A stretch of DNA of 64,000 nt from Saccharopolyspora rosea (GTDB lineage: Bacteria; Actinomycetota; Actinomycetes; Mycobacteriales; Pseudonocardiaceae), in assembly GCF_025643595.1 (NCBI RefSeq), contig NZ_CP102826.1:4154001-4218000 (forward strand), written 5' to 3'. Position 1 is the stretch's first letter. Each line of letters starts with the position of its first letter. The notes below the pieces were generated by a model. It saw only the letters and a program-made list of their open reading frames with translations. It was not told the origin of the DNA and did not search any database. Both the position numbers and the translations under genes were made by a program. This document shows positions 63,773 through 64,000 of this stretch, one piece after another.

Positions 63773-64000
63773 GGAACCCGCGCCCTGCTGCGCGCCAGCG
63801 GCGGGAGCTCCCCGGTGGCACCGCGGAGCGCGACCGGACCGCCGTGGTCTGCCGGGCGATCCCGGGGAAAAACCGCAGGTGTGACAAGGCGGTTCGGTGC
63901 GCGGCGACGTTTGCCGACCGGTGCCCCCGGGAAGTCGAACGGTGAGCGACATCCACCGCCGAATTCCCGGGAGTGATCGACGTTGCACAGCTGCGCGCGA
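63773..64000. other. right-edge region, no complete gene
   Basis: 228 bases after the DUF1015 stop. A GTG at about 63973 opens a frame (V-I-D-V-A-Q-L-R-A) to the window edge that could be the start of a next gene, preceded by GGGA; too short to judge. Confidence 0.3.

Noticed and set aside
1..64000. CRISPR array, prophage or integrative element
   Set aside because: No regularly spaced direct repeats, integrase, tRNA attachment site or phage structural genes were seen; the dispersed repeats differ in spacing and orientation.

Overview
The window is chromosomal DNA from a high-GC actinomycete. The clues are strongly GC-biased third codon positions, GTG starts, overlapping stop/start codons, XRE-DUF397 regulators, DUF574-type methyltransferases, an Rpf-like transglycosylase and F420-type LLM oxidoreductases. 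Gene content and a recurring TCCACTGTGGA palindrome suggest Pseudonocardiaceae (Saccharopolyspora/Amycolatopsis-like), but that placement is inference. I saw no rRNA, tRNA, CRISPR array, phage or intact IS transposase.

Layout. 1-8.7 kb is a steroid ring-degradation cluster: kshA (cut by the window edge), then on the minus strand hsaD-kstD-kshB-hsaA-hsaC, divergent hsaB, and an IclR regulator with its own candidate operator. Together they hydroxylate and dehydrogenate the steroid nucleus (KshAB, KstD), hydroxylate the resulting phenol (HsaAB), cleave the catechol (HsaC) and hydrolyse the product (HsaD). 8.7-20.2 kb holds a DsbA-like protein, a YrdC/YciO protein, an MpaB-like oxygenase, a BisC-type molybdoenzyme, a truncated MFS gene, an AI-2E transporter, a secreted glycosidase, a KgtP-like permease and a YdcF-type membrane protein. 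20.3-30.1 kb holds an L,D-transpeptidase lipoprotein with a textbook terminator, a DUF574 methyltransferase, an OFA-type transporter with no stop codon at its expected end, a GlxA-type regulator, a sugar porter, a secreted pyroglutamyl-peptidase-like protein and an M20 amidohydrolase. 30.2-38 kb is regulatory and oxidative: a self-sufficient CYP102-like P450-reductase fusion divergent from a PAS-LuxR regulator, a Ser/Thr kinase, and a FixL/FixJ-like two-component pair. 38-48 kb is the most accessory part: an unknown Arg-rich protein, a P450, a methyltransferase, a PrnB-like protein with a methyltransferase, and an XRE-DUF397 pair bracketed by two copies of an unknown small gene with a perfect 18-bp palindrome. 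48-53.4 kb is a Baeyer-Villiger monooxygenase/SDR/esterase operon divergent from a GAF histidine kinase/NarL regulator pair. 53.5-64 kb holds a 28-residue membrane peptide candidate, a second DUF574 methyltransferase, an Rpf-like secreted protein, a Usp protein, MntH, a UvrD-like helicase with a RelE-like N-terminus, an LLM oxidoreductase, and a D-3-phosphoglycerate-dehydrogenase-like/DUF1015 pair.

The most striking unexplained structure is a family of about nine short intergenic elements. The best copies are 117-125 bp with 15-16-bp terminal inverted repeats (GAGCCTGTCTTTGAAC type), a probable TGA target duplication and usually a conserved central hairpin (AAGCGGC-loop-GCCGCTT). They look like non-autonomous MITEs that have colonised gaps between genes, frequently right after stop codons, and may double as terminators. 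A second recurring theme is leaderless promoters, with TANNNT six to eight bases upstream of the start codon.
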